Shown here piece after piece: positions 9,613-18,003 of a DNA stretch of 64,000 bases (position 1 is its first letter; every line of letters begins with the position of its first letter). The notes below the pieces were generated by a model. That model was given only the letters and a program-made list of their open reading frames with translations. It did not search any database and was not told where the DNA came from. The position numbers and the translations under genes were made by a program. The DNA is from CAZMVY01 sp964653435 (lineage in GTDB: Bacteria; Planctomycetota; Phycisphaerae; UBA1845; PWPN01), in assembly GCA_964653435.1 (NCBI GenBank), contig CAZZFA010000008.1, positions 22,218 through 86,217 of the forward strand, in the 5' to 3' direction.

Positions 9613-11106
9613 TCAGGGTTCTCGCCGAAAGATTACCAGCGTTACGTCGTCTGGGGAAGCGGGGCATCCCCGGAAGGCATCGATCTGGCCGAGCACCGTC
9701 TCGATCTGGACGGAGGGGCATTCACCGGCCGTTGCCCGAATCGATTCTGCAAGGCGGTCTCGACCGAAGAGGACGCCATCGGACGCCGGGGTCTCGGCCA
9801 GCCCGTCGGTGAACAGATAGAGGCGGTCTCCGGGGGCGAGTCGGACCCTTCCAGTCTCCCAACTCGAGTCGGCGGAAACACCCAGCGGGAGGCCCGAACT
9901 TTCCAGCTTGTCTTTAAGGCTGCCGTGAGTATCCAAGATCAGGCCCGGTTCATGGCCGCAGTTCACGTACTCGAAGGACGAGGCCGTGGGATCATAAAGG
10001 CCCAGCAGGCCTGTCACGAAATGCTCTGCTCCCAGCAATGATTCCAAGTCGCTGTTGATCACCTGGGCAATCGCTTCGGGGCATTGCAGACCTTGGCGCA
10101 CCTGCTGGCGGACTTCCGCCTTCAGTATTGCCGTCACGAGGGCGGCGGAGAGGCCATGCCCGGAGGCGTCCGCAATTATCAGAAGCCACCGCCCATCAGC
10201 GAACTGGACAGCGTCATGGTAGTCGCCGCCCACGCTGTCGGCAGATACGTATTTTGCGTCCATACTCAGGCGGGGTATCTCGATATCTGGTGGCGGCAGC
10301 AAGTCGCGATGGATCTTTCTGGCCTTCGCCATTTCGAACTGCCGGACACGCTCGGTGTGCCCCAGGGATTCAGCCATCCGGTTAATCCCCTCGGCGAGGC
10401 GCGCCATCTCGGTGGTATGAAAGGGCTCGATGCGAACGCCAAACCGTCCTTGTCCGATTGCCCCTACACCCGCGACAAGTCTGCCGATCGGACGACGAAC
10501 CCACCGCACCAGGAGGACGTTCATAGCAGCCAGAATCAGGGCAACCAGCACGGTCATGCCGGCGGCGCGGCTGAGGAATTGCCCGCGGATCAAACGTTGT
10601 ACGGAGGCCAGAGATTGGGCGACCACGATCATTCCTCCCCCCGAGCGCGGCTCGCCTGCCATCATGAATTCCTGACCGTCATGACTGAAAAGCCTGGTTT
10701 GGCCTGGTTTGAGCGTAACCAACACTTGGTCCAGCTCATCTTCCTTGCCGGCCATCATGCTCTCGATGATCCGTCCGTTCAGATCTGTCACAACGATATG
10801 ATGAGCTGGGGAGACGCTCGGCAGCATCTGTCGGCAGTAGTTTTCAATGAAGCGGTGAAAAGCCGCCGGTTCTGCGAACACCTGTTCGGCCAGGCGTACC
10901 ACCTTTGCCTCCTCCTGCAGTCGCTCTGTTTGGGCCTTGAGGTGAAAGCCACGTTCGCGCCGGTAATCGACCGCCCCGAAGACTATAAGGACCAGGATCG
11001 CGATGAGATTGATCGCCAGAGCAAGGCGCAGCGACATGGACCCGCGCCAGGGGATGGAGACAGGGGCAGCGACGACCGGTATCGAGGCAGGCTTTGTCTT
11101 GTTCAA
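9613..11106 (-). CDS. HAMP-domain PP2C/SpoIIE-type phosphatase (RsbU-like)
   Basis: 497 residues: membrane helix at about 27-45, an extracytoplasmic sensor domain, a second membrane helix near 183-200, a HAMP linker, and a C-terminal PPM/SpoIIE phosphatase domain from about residue 265 with metal-binding motifs GGDYHDA, DASGHG and DDVTLVIF. Such proteins dephosphorylate an anti-anti-sigma factor in partner-switching pathways. The frame starts at TTG 11106 with GAGGTC upstream; an ATG 23 codons later (MSLRLAL) is a plausible alternative. It ends 50 nt before the ECF gene, so the three regulators may be one operon. No cognate anti-anti-sigma gene is in the window. Confidence 0.88.
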   Translation of the reverse strand: MNKTKPASIPVVAAPVSIPWRGSMSLRLALAINLIAILVLIVFGAVDYRRERGFHLKAQTERLQEEAKVVRLAEQVFAEPAAFHRFIENYCRQMLPSVSPAHHIVVTDLNGRIIESMMAGKEDELDQVLVTLKPGQTRLFSHDGQEFMMAGEPRSGGGMIVVAQSLASVQRLIRGQFLSRAAGMTVLVALILAAMNVLLVRWVRRPIGRLVAGVGAIGQGRFGVRIEPFHTTEMARLAEGINRMAESLGHTERVRQFEMAKARKIHRDLLPPPDIEIPRLSMDAKYVSADSVGGDYHDAVQFADGRWLLIIADASGHGLSAALVTAILKAEVRQQVRQGLQCPEAIAQVINSDLESLLGAEHFVTGLLGLYDPTASSFEYVNCGHEPGLILDTHGSLKDKLESSGLPLGVSADSSWETGRVRLAPGDRLYLFTDGLAETPASDGVLFGRDRLAESIRATAGECPSVQIETVLGQIDAFRGCPASPDDVTLVIFRREP

Positions 11107-11351
11107 CGTCCGTAGACCTCGCGATAGCCATCTGGTCCTCCTCAGAGGACTTGCTCATTTGTATTGGATGACGCCGGTATGCAGCTTCTTCATCCATCCT
11201 CCGGACCCTGTGAACGCGGTTGCTGTTTCTCGGTCAACACTCGGAAGAAGGAGACGGATCGCGGCATCCAACCAAGAAGGACAACCGCACAGATGTCATG
11301 CGCACGGGCGGGGCAAGAAGGCGCAGTGCCGTGCAGTAGCAGGAGGTAACC

Positions 11352-12326
11352 GTGAGCCGGTTATATGACGACATCACGAAAACAATCGGGAATACCCCGC
11401 TTGTGCGAATCAATCGCATCATCCCAACCGCGGCAATCGTCTACGCGAAGCTGGAGTTCTTCAATCCGCTTTCCAGCGTCAAGGATCGAATCGGCGTCTC
11501 GATGATCGCGGCCGCGGAGTCCGCCGGCAGGATTACCAAGGATACGGTTCTGATCGAACCGACGTCTGGCAATACGGGGATCGCCTTGGCCTTCGTGTGC
11601 GCGGCCAGAGGTTATCGGCTTGTCTTGACCATGCCGGAGAGCATGTCAGTCGAGAGAAGGGCTCTATTGAAAGCCCTTGGCGCCGAGCTCGTCCTCACGC
11701 CGGCATCCGAAGGCATGAAAGGTGCACTGATCCGGGCTGAGCGTCTTGCCCAGGAGATTCCCAATGCCCTCGTTCTTCAACAGTTCGAAAACCCCGCCAA
11801 CCCAGACATCCATCGCAGAACCACCGCGGAGGAGATTTGGGGAGACACCGATGGCAAGGTGGACATTCTGGTCAGCGGAGTCGGAACCGGCGGGACGATC
11901 ACCGGCGTGAGCGAGGTCATCCGAAAACGCAAGCCTTCTTTTCAGGCGATTGCGGTTGAGCCGAGCGATTCACCGATAATCACGCAAAGACGAGCGGGAC
12001 GGGAACCCAGGCCCGGTCCGCATCGGATTCAGGGCATCGGTGCCGGCTTCGTGCCTCCGGTGCTGAACCTCGACAGCATCGAGGATGTTGTGCAGGTCAC
12101 AAACGACGACGCCTTCGCCTGGGCCCGCCGCGCGGCGAAGGAGGAAGGCATTCTATGCGGGATCTCTTCCGGTGCGGCGCTTTGCGCATCCAGTATCATT
12201 GCTCAGCGGCCCGGGAACACGGGCAAGTTGATTGTCGTGATCCTGCCGGACTCCGGGGAACGGTATCTCTCCACCCCGCTGTTCTCGCCGGAAGGCGATA
12301 TCGTTCCGGAGACCTACTTCGGATGA
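11352..12326 (+). CDS. cysK: Cysteine synthase A (O-acetylserine sulfhydrylase)
   Basis: 324-residue fold-type II PLP enzyme that makes cysteine from O-acetylserine and sulfide. The PLP lysine is in NPLSSVKDRIG; the substrate loop PTSGNTGIALAF and the phosphate-binding GVGTGGTITG are intact. GTG at 11352 follows a perfect AGGAGGT by 4 nt. It is divergent from the phosphatase gene and 25 nt upstream of the HD-GYP gene, probably cotranscribed. In a metal island extra cysteine supply for thiol defence is plausible, though this is inference. Confidence 0.95.
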   Translation: MSRLYDDITKTIGNTPLVRINRIIPTAAIVYAKLEFFNPLSSVKDRIGVSMIAAAESAGRITKDTVLIEPTSGNTGIALAFVCAARGYRLVLTMPESMSVERRALLKALGAELVLTPASEGMKGALIRAERLAQEIPNALVLQQFENPANPDIHRRTTAEEIWGDTDGKVDILVSGVGTGGTITGVSEVIRKRKPSFQAIAVEPSDSPIITQRRAGREPRPGPHRIQGIGAGFVPPVLNLDSIEDVVQVTNDDAFAWARRAAKEEGILCGISSGAALCASSIIAQRPGNTGKLIVVILPDSGERYLSTPLFSPEGDIVPETYFG

Positions 12327-12351
12327 GGTCGGCGGACAACGGAGCAGCAGA

Positions 12352-13326
12352 ATGACGCGCGTACGCCTTGCCATCCTGGCCTCATCCATCCTCTTGTTGA
12401 CCGCCGTGCACTTCACGGTGGGCACCTACAGCCACCCGCTTCACGTCATCCACGTGGTCTTCGGCGGCTTGTATCTTGTGCCCATCATCGCCGCTGCAAT
12501 CTGGTTCGGTCTCAGGGGCGGCATCGCGACGTCAATAATCGTCGCGGTCGTCTACTTTTTGCACATGCGTGTGTCCTGGCCAAACCGACCGATGGAGAAC
12601 ATCAACCAGTTGGTAATGATAGGCGTCTACTTGCTCGTTGGGAGCGTTTCCGGCGCGTTGGTCAATCTTCAGAATCTCGAAAGACGCCGCCGCGTGGAGA
12701 GCGAGCAGCGTGGCCAACGCGAAATCATTATCCAGGGGTTCTCAGGGCTGTGCAACGCGCTGGAGTTCCGAGATGAGTACACCCGTCAGCATAGTGAGCA
12801 GGTGTCACGGCTTGCCGTGGGAATAGGTACCCGGCAGGGGTTACCCGCGGACAGGCTGGATCTGCTTCGCCTGGCAGCTATCGTTCACGACATCGGAAAG
12901 ATCGGCATTCGCGACGATATCCTGTACAAGCCAGATCAACTCACCCCCGAGGAGCGAAATCGCATGGAACAGCACTCGGTGATTGCGGCTGCCATTCTGC
13001 GTCCGATCCAAGGTGCCGAGGAGATTGCGGACATCGTCTCAGCCCATCACGAATGCCCGGACGGTTCCGGCTACCCCAGGGGTCTTACTGCCGAACAGAT
13101 CCCACCGGAGGCCCTCATCCTCAGCGTCGCGGATGTGTACTCGGCGCTGACGGAGCACCGCCCATACAAGCCTGCGATGGCAGGAGGAAGGGCACTGGAA
13201 ATCATCAAAACGATGGCGGGCACGAAGCTTGATAGAACGGCTGTGTATACGTTATCGCAATGGCTCGCGGAAGGTTGCGACGAAGAAGGCCATACACAGC
13301 CGACTTGCGTGGGAATCCGTGCATGA
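12352..13326 (+). CDS. HD-GYP domain phosphodiesterase, membrane-anchored
   Basis: 324 residues with an N-terminal region of about four hydrophobic segments (residues 5-105) similar to DUF4118-like sensor modules, then an HD-GYP domain. HDIGKIGI near 178 and HHECPDGSGYPRG near 231 are the metal and GYP motifs; ADVYSALTEHRPYKP is intact. HD-GYP proteins usually hydrolyse cyclic di-GMP. Catalytic residues look complete. The ATG has GGAGCAG upstream. It follows cysK by 25 nt. Confidence 0.9.
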   Translation: MTRVRLAILASSILLLTAVHFTVGTYSHPLHVIHVVFGGLYLVPIIAAAIWFGLRGGIATSIIVAVVYFLHMRVSWPNRPMENINQLVMIGVYLLVGSVSGALVNLQNLERRRRVESEQRGQREIIIQGFSGLCNALEFRDEYTRQHSEQVSRLAVGIGTRQGLPADRLDLLRLAAIVHDIGKIGIRDDILYKPDQLTPEERNRMEQHSVIAAAILRPIQGAEEIADIVSAHHECPDGSGYPRGLTAEQIPPEALILSVADVYSALTEHRPYKPAMAGGRALEIIKTMAGTKLDRTAVYTLSQWLAEGCDEEGHTQPTCVGIRA

Positions 13327-13437
13327 CGCCGAGACCCAGCCACCGGAGCGACGCAGGCGACTATGCCAGTCGGCGGCAGGGGTTGACGCGCCTCCCTGCA
13401 AGGCGGACAATTGCGGTCGAGTGATCAGGAGCAAGCG

Positions 13438-13815
13438 ATGAGACATCCTGCTGCAACAACCATCTTCTACGCGGTAACGTGCGTGTGGGCCGCTGGTTGC
13501 ACCACCTCTCACACGATGGGAACTCATCAACGCGTGGATCAGCCGGCCGGTCATGTGCTGCAGTGCCGGAAATGTTATGACCAGGTCGTCGAGACAGTAA
13601 GGAAGGTTCACCGATTCAAGGGGCGAACGCGAGCCGTCGTTAAGAAGCACATGTGTCCAGACTGCAACACCGAGGCCGTGATCTACGGGGAAAACGATAC
13701 ACTGATGTTCCAGTGTGCTCGGTGCGTGCCTGAGGGCGTGCCGTGCGACCTGTGCCGACCGCCCGCAACGACGTCACAACCTGGCGTATCGTCCCCACGC
13801 CCACAGTCGAAGTAA
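13438..13815 (+). CDS. Cys-rich lipoprotein with four CxxC motifs (paralogue of 7637)
   Basis: 125 residues: signal peptide with lipobox WAAGC, then CRKC, CPDC, CARC and CDLC. Shared segments with the 7637 protein include KKHMCPDC, TEA.IY and the GHVxxCxKCYDQV block, so the two are clear paralogues. AGGAGC precedes the ATG at 13438. It sits between the HD-GYP gene and the YHS genes. A periplasmic metal-binding role is inferred from the thiol pattern. Confidence 0.72.
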   Translation: MRHPAATTIFYAVTCVWAAGCTTSHTMGTHQRVDQPAGHVLQCRKCYDQVVETVRKVHRFKGRTRAVVKKHMCPDCNTEAVIYGENDTLMFQCARCVPEGVPCDLCRPPATTSQPGVSSPRPQSK

Positions 13816-14042
13816 GCACTCGGACTGCTCGCAATCCTCTCCTTCTCGTAACCGCGCCTCCGGGTGGAACCTCTTCGGCATCCGGGCTTGCCTCATGATT
13901 CGGCTCTGGCCAGGCCACGCCCTGGCTCAGGAACCTCCGCTTGTTTTCGGACGTCGGTCGATCACGCCGCGCGTTTTGAGGGAATACTCTGCCGCCGACG
14001 GGCATCGAATAAGAAGGAAGACGCTATTGAAGAGGTGTTCTT

Positions 14043-14834
14043 ATGATGATGCCGCTCATCCTGATGCTGACCACCACGATTCCTAACGCCGCCCCTCCCG
14101 CCTCCGCTCCGGCAATCAACGAATGGTGTCCCGTTCTGACAGGCGAGAAAGCGGATCCCCAAATCACAACGACGTATCGTGGCCGGACGGTCGCGTTCTG
14201 CTGCGATCGATGCCTCGCGAAGTTCAAGGCCAGCCCTGAGGAATATCTGCACAGGCTGCCCCAGTTCTCAGCCGGCGCAGCGACCACCCAGCCGGGGGTG
14301 GTGTCATCCCATGATCATGCCGCAGCCGCAAACGTCTCGCCCGTATCGGCAACCGAGGAGCACCATGGCGGTGCTTCCCATCAGCACGGCGCGGGCGAAG
14401 AACGGAAGCCTTTCTTGGGCAGGCTTCATCCGGCCATCGTGCATTTCCCCATCGCGGGAATCATTCTGGCTTTCCTCAGCTTTGCGGTGTGGATCGTGAC
14501 GGGACGGGACGCTTTCGCCCGAGCAGACGCGGTGCCGCTACTGGTCGGCACGCTGGCGGCCGTGGCGGCGGTGATTACTGGCAACATCGCTCACAATTCG
14601 ATGCGATTCAGCACATCCCTGCACGCGATCCTGGAACGCCACCAGACGGCTGGGACCGCGGTCATGATTCTCGCCTTGTGCCTGTCCGGCCTGCGGATAT
14701 GGCGATGGAACCATATGATCGGGCCATGGCGTTGGCTTTATGGGGTCGGCCTGTTTGCGGCCGTCATTCTTGTAGGCGTAACGGGCTTCCTTGGCGGCAG
14801 CGTGGTGTTCGGGCCGGACCACCTCAAGTGGTGA
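14043..14834 (+). CDS. YHS-like domain fused to DUF2231-type membrane domain
   Basis: 263 residues. After a short signal-like N-terminus comes a YHS-type metal-binding domain (CPVLTGEK..., FCCDRCLAKFKASPEEYL, residues about 28-75). A His-rich linker (EEHHGGASHQHG) follows, then a four-helix DUF2231-like membrane domain beginning HPAIVHFPIAG. The CC.RC..KFKA.P..Y pattern recurs in the next gene. DUF2231 proteins are often found with metal or haem systems. A role in copper handling at the membrane is inferred. The start ATG lies in ATGATGATG, so it is uncertain by one codon or two. Confidence 0.8.
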   Translation: MMMPLILMLTTTIPNAAPPASAPAINEWCPVLTGEKADPQITTTYRGRTVAFCCDRCLAKFKASPEEYLHRLPQFSAGAATTQPGVVSSHDHAAAANVSPVSATEEHHGGASHQHGAGEERKPFLGRLHPAIVHFPIAGIILAFLSFAVWIVTGRDAFARADAVPLLVGTLAAVAAVITGNIAHNSMRFSTSLHAILERHQTAGTAVMILALCLSGLRIWRWNHMIGPWRWLYGVGLFAAVILVGVTGFLGGSVVFGPDHLKW

Positions 14835-14981
14835 CTCCCCTGGCCAGGACACTACCGGCAACGGCTTTCCCCGCTTGACTTCCCGACATGGGAAGAATCG
14901 TCCGACTCACGGCATCAAACAGGTATTAGACATCCGGACGTATCCGGTGTCGTGGTATCGCTTAAGCGAAAGGATGTTGCC

Positions 14982-15929
14982 ATGAGGAATCTCTGGTTTG
15001 CGATGGCGTCTGTGTTGATCGGGGCTGCTCTGTCGTTTGCGGCCGAACACGATCAGCACGATCACTCGGCGGTGAGCGGAGCACCCAAAGCGGCGGTTGC
15101 CCCCGCGCTCGCCCCAAGAACCTGTCCGGTTACAGGCGAGCCGATCCAACAGGATGTGTATACAGATTACGACGGATCACGAGTCTACTTCTGCTGCTCA
15201 GCGTGTATCGCGAAGTTCAAGGCAAGCCCTATGAAGTACCTGCCAGCTGTCTACCAGCAGGCGTATCCGCAGACAGTCCAGGTTACGTGCCCAGTGATGG
15301 GCGATTCCGTTGATGGCAAGACGTTCGTTGATTTCAAAGGGCAACGCGTTGGGTTCTGCTGCAACGATTGCCCGAACAAGTTCAACGCCGACCCGACCAA
15401 GTACATGGAGAAACTGAAGAAGGCTTCGACCGACCAGGTGCACGACCCGGTTACGGGTAAGGGCATCGACCTGAGGTTCAACGTCGAGCACGAAGGCAAG
15501 ATCGTCTTCTTTAGCAGTGAGGATGCCCTTGCCAAGTTCAAGGCCGATCCTGGCACGTACACCGCTGCGCTGCGGACCGAAGCGGGGGTAGTAGCCCGTG
15601 GACCAACCGCGAACGACGATCTGTTCCTAGCCCTCTCTCCCGCGGGGGAAGCGAGCGTATACAAGCGCAAGGACTTGAAAGCGGTAGCTTACGAAGGCAA
15701 GACCTTCCTCCTGCGCGGTGACGACGGCGTGAAGAGCTTCCAGGCAAATCCAGCCAAGTACGCCAAGGCTCTTGACGCGGAGATGCAGAAACGCGCGAAA
15801 TCACAAAGCGGCCCCATGCCTGGAATGGGCGACGATACCATGCATGGCGGCAACATGAATCATGCGGGGATGAACCACGGCGGCATGAAACATGGATCGC
15901 AGAATGACGGTCATGCCGGCCACCACTGA
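14982..15929 (+). CDS. Secreted tandem YHS-domain protein, putative copper-binding
   Basis: 315 residues with a signal peptide (cleavage near SFAAEH). It has two canonical YHS modules (CPVTGEPI...FCCSACIAKFKASP and CPVMGDSV...FCCNDCPNKFNADP) and two degenerate ones that lost the Cys pairs (DPVTGKGI...FFSSEDALAKFKADP; LSPAGEAS...FLLRGDDGVKSFQANP). The C-terminus is Met/His-rich (HGGNMNHAGMNHGGMKHG). This is a strong candidate periplasmic copper sponge or chaperone for the Cus-type pump encoded downstream. ATG 14982 has AAAGGA upstream. Confidence 0.85.
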   Translation: MRNLWFAMASVLIGAALSFAAEHDQHDHSAVSGAPKAAVAPALAPRTCPVTGEPIQQDVYTDYDGSRVYFCCSACIAKFKASPMKYLPAVYQQAYPQTVQVTCPVMGDSVDGKTFVDFKGQRVGFCCNDCPNKFNADPTKYMEKLKKASTDQVHDPVTGKGIDLRFNVEHEGKIVFFSSEDALAKFKADPGTYTAALRTEAGVVARGPTANDDLFLALSPAGEASVYKRKDLKAVAYEGKTFLLRGDDGVKSFQANPAKYAKALDAEMQKRAKSQSGPMPGMGDDTMHGGNMNHAGMNHGGMKHGSQNDGHAGHH

Positions 15930-16287
15930 TGCTGCTCCCCATTTGTGGACAGATGACGCGATTTCGCCTCCGGGATGCTGGCCGCGATCGAGGTGAGCGA
16001 AACGGTGTCGGGCAGCGGTCGTACGGAACAAGTCGCCTGATGATGATGGATAGGACTACGGGACGACGGGCGGCCAGGGTTACCGCTGCCATTGACGCGA
16101 GAGGACAGTTTGCCGGCAACGCCAACCCCGGGGCGAATCCCCCGAGCGTCTGCAACTCCTTTTATTGCAGATGGTTATTGGCATTGCCGATAATCATTGT
16201 GAGGTCAGACGCCCCGTCCTTACATGCTTTCTCCCTGGCGCGGCAATCCCGGCTGTCCTTAGGCCAGCCGACGAGGAGACACTTCTG
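15930..16287. other. 358-nt leader region upstream of the Cus-type operon
   Basis: No supported gene. This stretch must carry the promoter of the outer-membrane factor/adaptor/pump operon unless that is read through from the YHS gene. GGTTATTGGCATTGCCGATAATC near 16170-16192 contains a short inverted repeat (TTATTGGC / GCCGATAA), a candidate operator. Confidence 0.35.
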
Positions 16288-17973
16288 ATGAGTGGAAGAC
16301 TCTTGTTTGTGGCGAGCTTGGTGATTGTCATGACGACCAGTTGTGCAAGCCTTAAACCGGACGCCAAAGTGAACGAAGCCATCGACCTCGTGGAGAAGCA
16401 CACAGGTCAGCGACCGGAGTGGATAACACCGTGGGATGAGCAACCACCGCTGTGGAATGGCAAAGCCGTCCTGACCCTTGAGCAAGCCTTGGGACTTGCT
16501 TTGCGCAATAATCGCGAGCTTCGGGCCGACGTCGAGATGATCGGCCAAGCCAACGCCGACCTCGTCCAGGCCGGGCTCCTGCAAAACCCGACGTTCGACT
16601 TCATGCTCATGTTTCCCAGCGGCGGCGGCAGGACCATGCTTCGGAGCAACGCGCTACCCATGATGCCCTTGCAGGACTTGTGGTTGATTCCGGCCCGACA
16701 GGAGGTGGCCCGCGCCCAGTTGCAGCAGGCTGTCCTGCGGGTTGCTGATCGAGCGATCGAGACTGCGGAAGCCGTGAAGAAGGTTTACGCCCGCCTGCAG
16801 TACACACAACGTGCCATCGATCTGATCAAGGACAACATGCAAGTCGTGAACCAGTCCACCCAGATCATCAAGGTTCGGCAGGCGTCCGGCAAGGCTACGC
16901 AGGTGGAGGTCAACCTGTCGCAGATTCGCTACCTCAAGCTCCGGTCGGAAATCGTTGCGATGGAGGCCGAGCATCGCGGTGCCCAGCGCGAGATGTTGAT
17001 GCTGATGGGGGTGGCGGGCGCGACGGACGAATGGAGCGTCCACCCGGTCCACGAAGTCAAGGAGCCGTTGACCGCTCCGGCTGACGAAACAGCGATGCTT
17101 GCGGTGGCGTCCGAACGGCGGCTGGATCTGAAGGCCGCGGAATGGAATGCGACAGCGGCCGAACGACGGATCACCTTGATGGCCAGGGAGGGGTGGCCGG
17201 ATCTGGCGATGGGATTGACATTCGAGCGCTCGCCGGCCCCGCCGTCGCAGAACCAGCGTTTTGCCGGAAAAGTTGGCAATGCCGCGGCCCAGGGTGTCGT
17301 GGATGGAATCACGGGGATGTCGTCACCGGGGCCGATGGTTGCACCATTCAGCCCCAAGATGCGCGAGGTCAAATACACCCTCGGGCCGATGATCCAGATG
17401 GAGATCCCTATCTTCGACTACAACCAGGCCCAGGTCGCCAAGGCGTTGCACGAGCATCGTCAACGCATCGCGGAATACGAAGCCCGTCTCCAGGAAATCA
17501 CTCGCATGGTGCGCGAAACACGGGTGATGCTCCAACAAACGTACGACCAGGTCACGTTCTACCGCCGGGAAATCCTCCCCGCAGTCGAACGCAACCTGAC
17601 CGTCGCCCGACAGGCATACGTGGCCGGGCAGGAGGACCTGACCGTCTACCTGCAGGTCCAGGAGGATGTCCTGATGACGAAGCTGAAAACGCTGGAGTAC
17701 TACCGCGATTGGCTGGTGCGGAGGGCTGAGCTTGAAAGACAGGTTGGAGGACGGCTTGAGGTTGCGGCCCCAGACACTCAGCCGGCGGCGTCCGAGCTGC
17801 GGCCCGACGGACCGGCCGCGAAGCAGCCGGCCCATGCATACTACGTCTGCCCGATGCATCCGGACGTACGACAGGACGCTCCGGGGAAATGTCCGAAGTG
17901 TGGCATGAATCTCGTCCTGGAGAAACCGACCGAGCCGTCGTCAACACAGCCGGCGGCATCGAAGACATCCTGA
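16288..17973 (+). CDS. TolC/CusC-type outer-membrane factor with C-terminal heavy-metal-binding domain
   Basis: 561 residues. A lipoprotein signal (VIVMTTSCASL) anchors it to the outer membrane. The body is the alpha-helical/beta-barrel TolC-like fold with two OEP repeats (about residues 55-250 and 270-480). Unusually, the C-terminus carries a heavy-metal-binding motif (YYVCPMHPDVRQDAPGKCPKCGM, split here as CPMHPDV and CPKCGM, near residues 515-540) that is normally on adaptors or ATPases. The chosen ATG has GAGGAG 10 nt upstream. It is the first gene of the operon with the adaptor at 18004 and pump at 20084. Confidence 0.9.
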   Translation: MSGRLLFVASLVIVMTTSCASLKPDAKVNEAIDLVEKHTGQRPEWITPWDEQPPLWNGKAVLTLEQALGLALRNNRELRADVEMIGQANADLVQAGLLQNPTFDFMLMFPSGGGRTMLRSNALPMMPLQDLWLIPARQEVARAQLQQAVLRVADRAIETAEAVKKVYARLQYTQRAIDLIKDNMQVVNQSTQIIKVRQASGKATQVEVNLSQIRYLKLRSEIVAMEAEHRGAQREMLMLMGVAGATDEWSVHPVHEVKEPLTAPADETAMLAVASERRLDLKAAEWNATAAERRITLMAREGWPDLAMGLTFERSPAPPSQNQRFAGKVGNAAAQGVVDGITGMSSPGPMVAPFSPKMREVKYTLGPMIQMEIPIFDYNQAQVAKALHEHRQRIAEYEARLQEITRMVRETRVMLQQTYDQVTFYRREILPAVERNLTVARQAYVAGQEDLTVYLQVQEDVLMTKLKTLEYYRDWLVRRAELERQVGGRLEVAAPDTQPAASELRPDGPAAKQPAHAYYVCPMHPDVRQDAPGKCPKCGMNLVLEKPTEPSSTQPAASKTS

Positions 17974-18003
17974 GCTCGTTGCGAACGATGACGGAGGTTT
18001 ATC

